The notes beneath the pieces are model-generated. The model did no database searches. It was not told where the DNA came from and saw only the letters and a list, made by a program, of their open reading frames with translations. The translations under genes and the position numbers were made by a program. A DNA stretch of 64,000 nucleotides from an uncultured Schlesneria sp. Lineage in GTDB: Bacteria > Planctomycetota > Planctomycetia > Planctomycetales > Planctomycetaceae. The stretch is taken from contig CAIMFH010000161.1 in the NCBI GenBank assembly GCA_903840265.1, positions 62,001 through 126,000 on the forward strand, given 5' to 3'. This document shows positions 1 through 8,346 of the stretch, one piece after another. The first letter of the stretch is position 1. Every line of letters begins with the position of its first letter.

Positions 1-3000
1 TTCGGGGCGTTCGAAGCCGAACAGTTCGGACTGAGCGACATCGACGCCAGTGTCGAGCTTGAGCCAGACGAGGCTGGACTGGGTTTTGTTCGAAGCCACG
101 GTAATTCGCTGAGACGCCACCACGAATTGATCGTTGACCTGAAACGCTTCCAACCGGGATTCCAGCGGTCGCGACCAGGCAACCTGACCATCAAGAGCCG
201 ACAGTGCGGTTAGTGCGCTCACGGTATCGACCAGGATCTTGGATCCCTGCATCGCGATGATGCCGCGGAGGTCAGACAGCGAGCGCGTCCAGAGTTGGCG
301 GCCGGTTTCCAGGTCCATGCATGTCACCGTCCGCACGCCGGGGACGGACATGACGACACGGTTGCCTTGGATCAGCGGTGGTGCGACCCGGAAATCGTCC
401 GCCAGATCATCAACCTGCTTGGGAAGCCACAGATGTCGACGCAGCCAGTGGATCTCGCCCGCCCCGTCAAAGCAGGCGGAAATCCCGGCCATTGAGCAGA
501 CGGCCAACCGACCTGACACCGTCAGTTGAGCGGCATTCGAACGTTCACTGGATTCGCGCAATCGGAACAGTGGTTGCGACGAGGTGGCCGCACCGGACTC
601 GATGTCGAACCGCGTTCCTTCGACCTGCACCAGATCATCGTCGACTTTGGCCAGGGTCAGCGCGAACAAACTGCCGTTCCAGAAGACAGGATCCGAGAGT
701 ACCTGCAAGCCGGGTCGCTGTGACCAGACGACGCTGCCATTCTCGGCATTCAAACAGGCGAGTTCGGTCCCCCCTTTGGCCAGTCGTCTCACAAACAAAC
801 GATCGCCAGCGATCAAGGGAGTCATTGGGGTGAATGGCATACCATGCGCTTCACCCTGTTCACTCCCCAGGCCCTGCGCCCACTGCTGCTGTCCACCGGG
901 CAGCGCATAGGCGTTCACTTGGAAGCGATTGCTGACGTAGATTCGCTGGCTGTCCGAGACCGCCGCCAACTGTTTGCCGAAGGGGTCGCCGAAGCGGAAT
1001 TCGTAGCGATCGGGACTGAGTCCCGGCTGGCCATCAAACGTCGCTCGCTGTTCCACACGATAAGCCAGCGGATTCAAGTCGGGGGCGGCGGCGATCGCAG
1101 GATGCTGAAATCGCTTCGCGGCGGATGGCCGAGCGGCCAGTGATTTGACCAAGGCTTCCAATTCAGCAGCAGAGATCTTGGCGCCATTCAGTTCGATGGA
1201 ATTCACAGAGGCGACTGCCGGATCTGCGGACGGTTTTCCGTTGAGAGCCGTCGCCAGTTGCAGACGAGACTGCAGACCTTCGCGTTGTCGAGGGAGGCAG
1301 TGTGCCAGTCCCAGCAGGAAGTGTTCTTCGGCAGAGGGGAACCGGCCAGCGGAAAGATCGCGATCACCCAACCACTGATGAGCTTCGGCGGCGGCTTCGG
1401 TTCCGAAGAATTGCAGGGTGGCCGATTGGACTCCGCGAACGTCTCCGGACTGGACGGCTTGGCGGACGCGGATGACACCCAGCGGCCCAAATTTGTCGGT
1501 CATCAGCCTGGCAAACTCAGGATGAACCTGCATGGCTGAGGCGACCGCCGTGGGGAGCGAAACGAACAATTGGCGATCATCCATGTCGGGCAACAACCCG
1601 GGGCCGTCGCTCACGTTAATGGACATGACCACGCGGCAGGCGTCTTCGTACGTTTGGCCCGTCAACGCGGCCTGCAGTTCGGCGCGGACGTTGTAGGCTT
1701 CTTTATTCCATTGCAAGGCCAGCGGGTGACGCCAACTGCCGGGAATGATCCCCGCCTGGCCGTCATCCAGTTGTGGCGCATTCTCGACCGCGATCGATTT
1801 GACCCAGCGTGCTTGTCGAGCGACGACTTCGGCTCGTTCGACAGGAACCCAATCGGGATGCACGCTGGCATTCCAGAAAAGCGCCGACTGGCCGGTGCGC
1901 ATCGCGTCGGGCCAATCGGTGCGATAGACGGAACGGATCAGATCCTGCGAAACTTGCTTCTCCCACGCAAATCGGAGCTTGCTGTTGGTCCACATCGGCG
2001 AACGGAGAACAGCGGCGCGAATGGTTGCGACAGGATGCAAGCCGCCAGCCGCCGCCAGTTGATTAGCGATGGCATCGTAATGATCGGCGACAACATGAGC
2101 GGAAGCCTCCTCCCACATGTCGCAGACCAAACTGACATCGTCGAGCAGTTGCAGCTTTTGAAGTGTCGCGATGTTGGATTGAATCGCGACCGACAACAGA
2201 CGTTTGACCGCATTCACGCCGAATTCGCGGGGCGGGCCCTGCGTCAGAGACGAGACGGAGCAAGCCGCGATCCACTGCTGGAGATCGACGCCCGGGGGAG
2301 TCGTATCGACGGTTCGGTGCGACCAACGAACGGGATCTTTCCACTCTTCGGCGGTGAACTGCGGCGCGAGCGCAACGAGTTGAGGGTCAGCGAGCGACGT
2401 GATTCCAGAGAGCGAACGGACTTCCAGGCTTGCCAACTTCAAGACTCTGGCCTGAGGCCCCTGAAATCCGAAGAGACCGACACTACCGACCGCGCCGGGC
2501 AGGTCACGCGCAGGATCTTCAGTCAAGTGGCCCCACTGACGACCATCGCCACTGACGAGGACTTGAACGGTCCCTAGGCCCGCCACGATTTTGATCCATT
2601 GGGCGGAGGTGTGATAAGGGGGCGGGAACGAGTTGAAATCGAAGTTGGCTTGATCGCGGACTTCGCCAGGCCGCAGCACCCCGATCGTGGTCCGACCGGT
2701 CGCCGCATCCTTGAAGAAGCCGAGGCGATGAATCGGCCGTCCGTCGAGATCACCCAGAAAGATGCCGGTTCCGGGATCAGCCGAGTCCACTTTGGCAATC
2801 ACTTCGTACAGGCCGCGGCGCGCCAATGGCAGTACGGCAATTCCTGGCTTATCTCGCGAATCGACGCGGAATTCTGCCGAGCCATCGCGAGTGCCGGTGA
2901 TTTCGGCGGGGGCCTCGACGGAGGCCGCCCAAGGTTGATTGGCGGGTGGTCCGCCGACCACGAGCGGATGCGTGTTTTCGGGAACGGTGGGGAGCGGAGC

Positions 3001-4119
3001 AGTGCGATGAATCGAGATGCCGCGTAGTCGGAACTGACCTTCGACAAAGACTTCGTCGGGTCGGCCGGACAAAGGAGCCGTGAGTAGAGGAACTCCCCCC
3101 TTGGCCAGTGTGATACCGCCGTCCTGATAGCGCAGATCAAACGTCCCCGTCCCCGCGCGAACATAAGCGCCGTTGTCCGTGGTCAGCAATCCCCAGCGAA
3201 TCGGTTTAGGGGACGAGTTCTCGCGAACGACTTCGAACGCGGCCCAGGTGTGAGGATCACGCCGAGTATAAAAACGGAGGGCGATCCCACTGGGACCTCG
3301 CCACAGATAGATGGTCAGATCAGTCGCTTCGAACGGCGTCATCCGCAGCAGCGCATCGTCCGGCCAGGGGGATCGAAGCCGTCCAAAACCATGAAACCGG
3401 GCGACTCGACGCTGCTGTTGGCCGTAGACATCCTGTCCCCAGTTCAGCGGTTGCCCGGCGACAGGAGTGAACCAGCGTTTCGCTTCGACTTCGGACAGCT
3501 CATCGTGGCCGGACGCTTTGAAGTCGCGAGTGAACTTGTCGCTGTTGGCCGGCCAAGGGGCGATGTCGCGCGCCAATGTCTTCGACCAAGGCTCGTTGGC
3601 ATCAGGTTGAAGTGGCTCGGTCTTGGCGGGAGTAGGATTTTCGTTTGGTTGTGGCGGGGTGGCCGTCGCTGGACTGCCAGTCCCCATGGCGACCAGTGCG
3701 TCGGCTGGTTCCGCTGACCCGTCTGATTGAGCAGCCGGGTTAGCGTCCGGAATTTGAGTCGGATGGTCTGGCTGGCCATCGGCAAGATCACGCTGAATCG
3801 GCTTTTTGGAGAACCAGAAGAGGCTGCCGATTCCGAACACGAGAAGCAACATCAAGACTGCGGACCACCGCCAGAGTGGCGAACGTCCGTTGGGGGCGCG
3901 GCGACGTTCATCGGCCGCTCGCTTCAGGATCTTATCGATATCCAGATCGATCTGGCCAAAGGCCCCGGTCAATTGCGATTCGAGATGCAGGTGTTCGATC
4001 AGCGCCTGCCGGACTTCCGCCGATTGGGTCCAGCGAGTGCGCAGGGCCGCAAATTCCTCGGGAGTAAACTCGCCCGGAGGTTTTTCCTGCAGCAGTTGAA
4101 TCAGTTCCTGGTCAGTCAT
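1..4119 (-). CDS. Membrane-anchored PQQ-like beta-propeller protein with anti-sigma-like N-terminus (partial)
   Basis: The frame stays open from an ATG at 4119 to the window edge, so at least 1373 residues are present and the C-terminus is missing. Residues 1-83 are charged and helical (starts MTDQELIQLLQ), one membrane helix follows at about 84-103 (WSAVLMLLLVFGIGSLFWF), and the rest should lie outside the cytoplasm. The last 300 or so residues hold PQQ/WD-like propeller repeats with the patterns ENGSVVW, ETGRQLWTR and LDGQVAWSRPL. The middle, with LRGISIHR, resembles planctomycete DUF1583-type domains, but this is only a resemblance. The start lies 15 bases after the stop of the ECF sigma gene, so the two are almost certainly co-transcribed. 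I infer that the cytoplasmic N-terminus may bind that sigma factor and the propeller may sense or scaffold outside. No zinc-binding HxxxCxxC anti-sigma motif is visible. Confidence 0.85.
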   Translation of the reverse strand, partial: MTDQELIQLLQEKPPGEFTPEEFAALRTRWTQSAEVRQALIEHLHLESQLTGAFGQIDLDIDKILKRAADERRRAPNGRSPLWRWSAVLMLLLVFGIGSLFWFSKKPIQRDLADGQPDHPTQIPDANPAAQSDGSAEPADALVAMGTGSPATATPPQPNENPTPAKTEPLQPDANEPWSKTLARDIAPWPANSDKFTRDFKASGHDELSEVEAKRWFTPVAGQPLNWGQDVYGQQQRRVARFHGFGRLRSPWPDDALLRMTPFEATDLTIYLWRGPSGIALRFYTRRDPHTWAAFEVVRENSSPKPIRWGLLTTDNGAYVRAGTGTFDLRYQDGGITLAKGGVPLLTAPLSGRPDEVFVEGQFRLRGISIHRTAPLPTVPENTHPLVVGGPPANQPWAASVEAPAEITGTRDGSAEFRVDSRDKPGIAVLPLARRGLYEVIAKVDSADPGTGIFLGDLDGRPIHRLGFFKDAATGRTTIGVLRPGEVRDQANFDFNSFPPPYHTSAQWIKIVAGLGTVQVLVSGDGRQWGHLTEDPARDLPGAVGSVGLFGFQGPQARVLKLASLEVRSLSGITSLADPQLVALAPQFTAEEWKDPVRWSHRTVDTTPPGVDLQQWIAACSVSSLTQGPPREFGVNAVKRLLSVAIQSNIATLQKLQLLDDVSLVCDMWEEASAHVVADHYDAIANQLAAAGGLHPVATIRAAVLRSPMWTNSKLRFAWEKQVSQDLIRSVYRTDWPDAMRTGQSALFWNASVHPDWVPVERAEVVARQARWVKSIAVENAPQLDDGQAGIIPGSWRHPLALQWNKEAYNVRAELQAALTGQTYEDACRVVMSINVSDGPGLLPDMDDRQLFVSLPTAVASAMQVHPEFARLMTDKFGPLGVIRVRQAVQSGDVRGVQSATLQFFGTEAAAEAHQWLGDRDLSAGRFPSAEEHFLLGLAHCLPRQREGLQSRLQLATALNGKPSADPAVASVNSIELNGAKISAAELEALVKSLAARPSAAKRFQHPAIAAAPDLNPLAYRVEQRATFDGQPGLSPDRYEFRFGDPFGKQLAAVSDSQRIYVSNRFQVNAYALPGGQQQWAQGLGSEQGEAHGMPFTPMTPLIAGDRLFVRRLAKGGTELACLNAENGSVVWSQRPGLQVLSDPVFWNGSLFALTLAKVDDDLVQVEGTRFDIESGAATSSQPLFRLRESSERSNAAQLTVSGRLAVCSMAGISACFDGAGEIHWLRRHLWLPKQVDDLADDFRVAPPLIQGNRVVMSVPGVRTVTCMDLETGRQLWTRSLSDLRGIIAMQGSKILVDTVSALTALSALDGQVAWSRPLESRLEAFQVNDQFVVASQRITVASNKTQSSLVWLKLDTGVDVAQSELFGFERPE

Positions 4120-4134
4120 ATTGCCTGTCAGTCA

Positions 4135-4710
4135 TCAAGTCCGTTGATTATGTTCCGCCTGCTTTTTTCGACGTTCCAAGCAGTCCTTCAGGGCCTGTCG
4201 GGCGCGATGCAGCAACAGCTTGATCGCTCCTTCGCTGCGATGCAGTTGCCGGCCGATCTCCGCAAGCTTACGTTCGCCTCGATACTGCAACTCGATCGCT
4301 TCGCGAGCACCTGGCCCCAGCCCATCCAGGCAGATGGGCAAATGCCGCATCACGTCATCGTCGTCGGTTCCCTGCGCGTCGGGTGGCAGTACCGATTCCA
4401 GTTCCAGACACAGCTCGGTCCAAGCCACTTCCTTCCGCCGCTTCATTCCTTTGATATGTTCCCGCAGCAGGTTACGAGCAATTCCCAACAACCACGGACG
4501 GACGAGGGCATTGGAATCGAATCGAGCCTGCGAGAGGTAGAACCGCAGGAAGACTTCCTGAGTCATGTCGTCCGCGTCGGTCGACTGCAACAAGCGAGCT
4601 CGCAGGTAGCCGAAGACGGCGCGCTGATGGCGTTCGATCACGACGGCAAACGCCGCTCGGTCGCCACGTCGAAGTTGCTCGATCAGCGTCTGGTCGATAG
4701 ACAGCAGCAA
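4135..4710 (-). CDS. ECF-type RNA polymerase sigma factor
   Basis: This is a sigma-70 family factor of the ECF class. Region 2 is clear (RRGDRAAFAVVIERHQ, then DADDMTQEVFLRFY and the RPWLLGIARN stretch), as is region 4 (EAIELQYRGERKLAEIGRQL, then SEGAIKLLLHRARQAL). I chose a TTG start at 4710 because conserved sequence begins right there and the length (191 residues) suits the family. In-frame ATG codons at 4890, 4839 and 4830 would make the protein overlap the upstream hydrolase. The next gene, 15 bases downstream, encodes a membrane protein that may be its regulator. Such sigma-membrane pairs are common in planctomycetes. The start codon is uncertain; the family assignment is not. Confidence 0.88.
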   Translation of the reverse strand: MLLSIDQTLIEQLRRGDRAAFAVVIERHQRAVFGYLRARLLQSTDADDMTQEVFLRFYLSQARFDSNALVRPWLLGIARNLLREHIKGMKRRKEVAWTELCLELESVLPPDAQGTDDDDVMRHLPICLDGLGPGAREAIELQYRGERKLAEIGRQLHRSEGAIKLLLHRARQALKDCLERRKKQAEHNQRT

Positions 4711-4783
4711 AGTCGCGGTCCAAAAAGCAAAAGGCGAGGGATCAGGCGGGAGATCTCGCAGGGTGCAGATGGTACGGCGACAG

Positions 4784-5665
4784 TCACGCCAAATGCAACT
4801 GCGGACTCGATTTGCGCGCCTCGTCGGCATCCACGTCATCCCCACCGACTTCGCTGGCTCGAATGAGAGGCGCAATCGCTTCCGCCACAAACACGCGGTG
4901 AACGCAGCCGAAATGTTCGCCGAGGTTAAACTGTTTGATCATCCGCCAGTGCCAGGGAACCTGAATCAGTCGGCCGGTCGACTCTGCCTCTTGCACCTTG
5001 TCGCTGCGCAGACCGATCGCTCCGGCGGCGGGACCGTGCGGGCCGTCGATCGTCCCCAAGACCGTCGTGCCGAACCACAGGAAAAAGAGATCGAACCAGG
5101 AATAGTAGTTCCAGATGCTGGTCTGCACATTCGCCAGGGCGGGACCAAAATCGACGCGGGGCGACACCGCCGTCGCCAGCATGACGATTCCGGTGACTTT
5201 ACGCCCCGGAGGCAGAGCACCAGCAATCAGTAGCGACATTCCGCCCCCACCAGAATGCCCGACGAGCCAGACCGGGCGACCAGGATACTGATCCTGATAG
5301 GCAATCACTTTATTGGCCAGTTCCAGAGCGACGCGGTTGTTGCGTTTCCAACCGCGCAGATGGAACAGGACGAGGAGCCTGTTCCCCGTGGTCCAGTCGA
5401 CAATCTCCATAGCGCTCCGAACGCCGCCATCGATCAGGCCAGCCAACAGGCCGACGTTCAGAAAGCTGCGGCCTTCGATGCCGGTCAGAACCATGACCAA
5501 GCCATGTTCCAATCGTTCGGGTTCCATCCGTCGGATGAGGCGACCGCGGCAGAACCAACCCAGTGGCGTGACCACGAAGGTCAACCAGCAGAGGATTCCG
5601 CGCCGCCAGCGTGTGCGGGCGGAGGGACACGGATCAGAATCGGATTGTTGGATATCCACAGCCAA
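4784..5665 (-). CDS. Alpha/beta-hydrolase-like protein
   Basis: A 293-residue protein with a nucleophile elbow GHSGGG at about 136-141 (Ser138) after a strand (PVWLV), which is the signature of the alpha/beta-hydrolase fold. An N-terminal hydrophobic stretch (ILCWLTFVVTPLGWF, about 24-38) could be a membrane anchor or signal. A candidate catalytic His is in GEHFGCVHRVF near the C-terminus. The substrate cannot be told; esterase or lipase activity is possible. It ends 73 bases before the ECF sigma gene on the same strand, so it may share that transcript, but nothing in the sequence links the functions. Confidence 0.75.
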   Translation of the reverse strand: MAVDIQQSDSDPCPSARTRWRRGILCWLTFVVTPLGWFCRGRLIRRMEPERLEHGLVMVLTGIEGRSFLNVGLLAGLIDGGVRSAMEIVDWTTGNRLLVLFHLRGWKRNNRVALELANKVIAYQDQYPGRPVWLVGHSGGGGMSLLIAGALPPGRKVTGIVMLATAVSPRVDFGPALANVQTSIWNYYSWFDLFFLWFGTTVLGTIDGPHGPAAGAIGLRSDKVQEAESTGRLIQVPWHWRMIKQFNLGEHFGCVHRVFVAEAIAPLIRASEVGGDDVDADEARKSSPQLHLA

Positions 5666-5758
5666 ACGCTATCGAACCTGGAGACAATGGTCGACCGAAA
5701 TAGTCGATACACTATTGTCGTAGCGGGCTGGGAGCACGAATGCAAATGAGAAGAAAAA

Positions 5759-5786
5759 CGTCATTCCATCCAGCGAGGGAATGACG
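5759..5786 (-). terminator. Rho-independent terminator of the DUF1573 gene
   Basis: A perfect 9-bp inverted repeat (CGTCATTCC / GGAATGACG) with a 10-base loop lies 27 bases after the stop of the gene at 5814. On the minus strand it is followed at once by TTTTTCTTCTC. Stem plus T-tract is the classic intrinsic terminator. Confidence 0.85.
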
Positions 5787-5813
5787 GCCATGAGCTGTTA
5801 CAGCAGAAAATGA

Positions 5814-6611
5814 TCATTTTGCCGGATGAGCGTGTTCGTGATCTTCGTCCGCCGCACCTTCAGCGGGGATCGGTCCCTGCAGCATCATCGGAACGCGAAG
5901 TTCGGGGTAGCCGGGATCCGAGGTCTTGATTCGAATCATGACCTGGTGCTTTCCCGTTGGCAGTGTTCCTGGAACGGTCACCTTGACGGTTTGAGTCCAT
6001 TCACCGGTCGGCGTTAAGGCTCGTTCGCCGATCACAGGTGAAACCAGTTCCGAAGTCGAGGCGACTTCGGTGATTTCGAACGATTTCTTACGACCGTCGG
6101 TGACGGTGAACGTCGCGTCCGTGCTGTCGCTCCCCACAGGGTGATAGACCATCAGGGCCGGTGGCGACACCGTCATCTGGCGCTCGGGGATACTGAGCTT
6201 GAACGTCAACCGAACCTGACGCGGTTCGGGATCAGTATAGGAGACATCAGCGTACAATTCCTTGACCCCCGGTTGTTCTTTCATCGGCTGGATGCGCAGC
6301 ACGATCCGGCCTTCTTCGCCCGGTTCAAAATGCTTTTGATCGAGACGCGAAATTAGGCAACTGCAACTGGGATCGACGGCCGTGATGTCGACAGCCGACT
6401 TGCCGCGGTTCGCAAACACGAATGTGGCTCGGGCTTCTGGTGTGGGCTGAATCGGCCCCAGATCGACAGCGTATTGGCGGAACGCCAAGCCGGGTCGCTC
6501 TGGAACGGTGATCGAGAGTGGAGTCGGAGCCGCTCCTGAATGGACGACGACCGACCAGATAAAGGGAGTCACGGCCATAGCCAGCGCGCCCAGTTTCGCC
6601 GAAATTGCCAT
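5814..6611 (-). CDS. DUF1573 domain-containing secreted protein
   Basis: A 265-residue protein with an N-terminal hydrophobic signal-like stretch (about 5-25). It is followed by a DUF1573-type Ig-like domain: conserved FVFANRGKSAVDI, the CSC motif in DPSCSCL, and the ...EPGEEGRI turn. A second beta-rich domain follows. The C-terminus is acidic and His-rich (DEDHEHAHPAK), which could bind metal. The function is unknown; DUF1573 proteins are common secreted proteins in Planctomycetota and Bacteroidota. It lies 49 bases after the small coiled-coil gene on the same strand and has its own terminator, so the two probably form one transcript. Confidence 0.85.
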   Translation of the reverse strand: MAISAKLGALAMAVTPFIWSVVVHSGAAPTPLSITVPERPGLAFRQYAVDLGPIQPTPEARATFVFANRGKSAVDITAVDPSCSCLISRLDQKHFEPGEEGRIVLRIQPMKEQPGVKELYADVSYTDPEPRQVRLTFKLSIPERQMTVSPPALMVYHPVGSDSTDATFTVTDGRKKSFEITEVASTSELVSPVIGERALTPTGEWTQTVKVTVPGTLPTGKHQVMIRIKTSDPGYPELRVPMMLQGPIPAEGAADEDHEHAHPAK

Positions 6612-6660
6612 GTCGATGCTCCCACACGATGAGTTGATGAATGATGCAAATCGAGCGAGG

Positions 6661-7029
6661 TTATTGACCGATTGCCGTTTTCAGGTCTTCGATTTCCGTA
6701 GATAGGCGAGCGGCGTGAGCCTTCTTTTCCATTAGTTCTTGCTCATTCCGGCGGACGATTTCCTTGATGCACGTATTCAAACGAGCGACTTCTGCTTTCA
6801 GACCGGCTTTTTCCAAGTCGTCGGCCAGCGAACGCAGGTCTTGAAGCGTGCGAGTCACCGAATGCGTCGCCGTGGCAGTGACGACGATGGGATGGTCCGC
6901 AGTCTCTTTCAGCAGCTTGGGAGAGACTCGTTGTCGCGGAATGGCGGGTTCGCTGGCCAGCAGTCCCAATCCGGCAGTTCCCAAAGCGGCGACTAATAAT
7001 AACGCGATTGTCCAAGCCTGACGGGTCAT
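6661..7029 (-). CDS. Small secreted coiled-coil protein, unknown function
   Basis: A 122-residue protein with a signal-type N-terminus (MTRQAWTIALLLVAALGTAG). The C-terminal half is a likely coiled coil (LQDLRSLADDLEKAGLKAE, then a Lys/Glu-rich heptad-like stretch to the end). I chose the ATG at 7029 because GGAAGGAAACC, a strong ribosome binding site, precedes it; an in-frame ATG at 7065 has no such site. I do not recognise a family. It precedes the DUF1573 gene by 49 bases, so both exported proteins may be made together. Confidence 0.7.
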   Translation of the reverse strand: MTRQAWTIALLLVAALGTAGLGLLASEPAIPRQRVSPKLLKETADHPIVVTATATHSVTRTLQDLRSLADDLEKAGLKAEVARLNTCIKEIVRRNEQELMEKKAHAARLSTEIEDLKTAIGQ

Positions 7030-7155
7030 GGTTTCCTTCCGTGGAATTGACCGATTATGAATCAACAGGCTTGTATCAGCACCCAGATTGTGGCGTCAAC
7101 GTGAATTACCTGAATCATTGGTGAGAAACCTGTTTGGCAAGATAGATTAGCTGCC

Positions 7156-7833
7156 TCAGCGGCGCTCGGATTGAAGGTAGCCGATGTTTTGCATGCAGAA
7201 CATCGCGAACATGATTCCGGCAAAATTGTTTCGCGATTGCGTCAAGAAAAATGCCGCAGCCAGTCCGGCGACGACCACTCCGATTGTCGCCGCGGCGCGG
7301 TTGGGATCGCGAAGTCGGCACCACGTCAAAAATGATCGGCACACTTGTCCCCCATCCAAAGGGAGTACCGGCAACAGGTTGACCAGACCCCAGTAGAGAT
7401 TGATGTAAATCAGGCTGCCGATGACCATGCTGACTCGCCGGTCGTGCATCTGGTTTTGCAGCAGTGGCTCGACCAGCAACGTCAGGGCGAACAAGCCAAA
7501 ACCGGCGAATGGCCCTGCCAAGGAGACGGCAATTTCGCGCCAGGGAGTTCGATTGTGGTAGCGCTGCGACATGGCCAGTCCCCCGCCCCAGTAGAGGACG
7601 ATTTCGGATTCCCAACGGAACGCTTCGGCCATCAAAGCATGACCCATTTCGTGGACGAGGATGGAAACGAATAAGCACATCACCCAGAGGAAGACAAAAT
7701 CCAAATGATCGGGATTCCAGCTTAAAGCAGCCCCGGCGATCCAGAAGGAAGGATGGACGCGAATCGGAATGCGAAATGCCTGCAGGCGCACGTCAAAGGG
7801 GGTCGGCTCGGTACCAAACATGGCGAACGGCAT
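7156..7833 (-). CDS. Site-2 protease family (M50) membrane metalloprotease
   Basis: A 225-residue multi-pass membrane protein with the zinc-binding HEMGH motif at about 61-65 (VHEMGHALMAEAFRW). The second M50 motif LLPVLPLDGG, whose Asp160 is the third zinc ligand, is also present. SLAGPFAG is typical of the family. Such proteases cut substrates within the membrane, often anti-sigma factors or signal-peptide remnants. The start is chosen at MPFAMFG because upstream sequence in frame is not family-like; MFG, 12 bases on, is an alternative. It is transcribed away from the retron and separated from it by a long inverted repeat. No regulated partner is evident, although the ECF/membrane-protein pair lies 2.4 kb downstream. 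Confidence 0.88.
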   Translation of the reverse strand: MPFAMFGTEPTPFDVRLQAFRIPIRVHPSFWIAGAALSWNPDHLDFVFLWVMCLFVSILVHEMGHALMAEAFRWESEIVLYWGGGLAMSQRYHNRTPWREIAVSLAGPFAGFGLFALTLLVEPLLQNQMHDRRVSMVIGSLIYINLYWGLVNLLPVLPLDGGQVCRSFLTWCRLRDPNRAAATIGVVVAGLAAAFFLTQSRNNFAGIMFAMFCMQNIGYLQSERR

Positions 7834-7929
7834 CTCCGCGGAGGCAGGCAAATATTCCAGCGGACTGTAGCGTGAAACGAACCGACAAGAAACCCGGTGA
7901 AACTGGATGCCTCGAAAGATGCGATGAGT

Positions 7930-8013
7930 GTGGCACGCCCTGAGTCTTCGAAGGGCGTGGAATTTCGGCTTCATTCATAACCACGCCCTTCGCAAAGCCT
8001 CAGAGTGTGCCAC
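7930..8013. repeat. Long imperfect inverted repeat with GTGGCAC ends
   Basis: The left arm (7930-7960) and right arm (7981-8013) are near-complementary with a 20-base spacer. Both outer ends read GTGGCAC and both inner ends read GAAGGGCGTGG. The left arm can also fold alone (CACGCCCT with AGGGCGTG). It sits between the divergent M50 protease and retron, so it could be a bidirectional terminator or a palindromic repeat element. Similar GTGCCAC palindromes occur at 22863, 35982 and 49954. Confidence 0.7.
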
Positions 8014-8055
8014 CCAAATTGAAAAAACGATCGCCCCCTCAGAAAGGCAATCCCC

Positions 8056-8084
8056 TAGTCACTGTTTGTTCGATCCGCTACCAT
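8056..8084 (+). promoter_or_regulatory. Candidate promoter of the retron RNA
   Basis: TAGTCA (8056-8061) and TACCAT (8079-8084) are each 4/6 matches to the sigma-70 consensus with a 17-base spacer. Transcription would start at about 8090-8091, exactly where the a1 arm of the retron RNA begins. The match is weak; the agreement with the RNA 5' end is what makes it worth listing. Confidence 0.35.
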
Positions 8085-8089
8085 GTCGC

Positions 8090-8269
8090 GGTCGACTCAT
8101 GGGTCGCATAAGACTAATTCTCACGTCCTTCACCGGGCGTGCGGAATGCTGCGGGGCTACCCCGCGGTCGCTCAATTGTTCGAGATTCGTGGTGTGAATT
8201 GTCGTCACGGTCGACACGACCGTGACGACAATTCGCTAGTGGATCGGTTGTGCGGCCCATGAGCCGACT
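8090..8269 (+). ncRNA. Retron msr-msd RNA
   Basis: The layout is that of a retron primer-template RNA. Arm a1 (8091-8107, GTCGACTCATGGGTCGC) pairs with a2 (8252-8268, GCGGCCCATGAGCCGAC): 15 Watson-Crick pairs, one wobble and one mismatch. The helix extends four more pairs inward to 8111/8248. The first G after a1, at 8112, is the likely 2' branching guanosine. Two msr hairpins follow: 8122-8128 with 8135-8141 (6-base loop), and 8151-8156 with 8160-8165 (loop CTA). The msd hairpin is 18 perfect pairs, 8196-8213 with 8217-8234, loop ACA. The reverse transcriptase gene starts 77 bases after a2, the normal order for retrons. The order of parts is seen; the branch site and msDNA ends are inferred from known retrons. 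Confidence 0.85.
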
Positions 8270-8346
8270 TGATGTTTAGTAACCCTGCGGAGTGAGCGAG
8301 ATCTCGCATCTCGGATGGATCGCCAAGTGTCTCAGGATGTCACTTC

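Noticed and set aside
1570-2577. 335-codon plus-strand open frame
   Set aside because: It is antisense to the large PQQ-like protein, has no ribosome binding site and no family-like sequence. High G+C coding DNA often leaves the opposite strand open.
3727-4866. 379-codon plus-strand open frame
   Set aside because: It lies opposite the ECF sigma gene and the start of the large membrane protein, both of which have clear conserved motifs.
8196-8234. Reading the 18-bp perfect hairpin as a transcription terminator
   Set aside because: No T-tract follows, it lies upstream of the RT gene it would block, and it is enclosed by the a1/a2 pairing. An msd stem explains it better.
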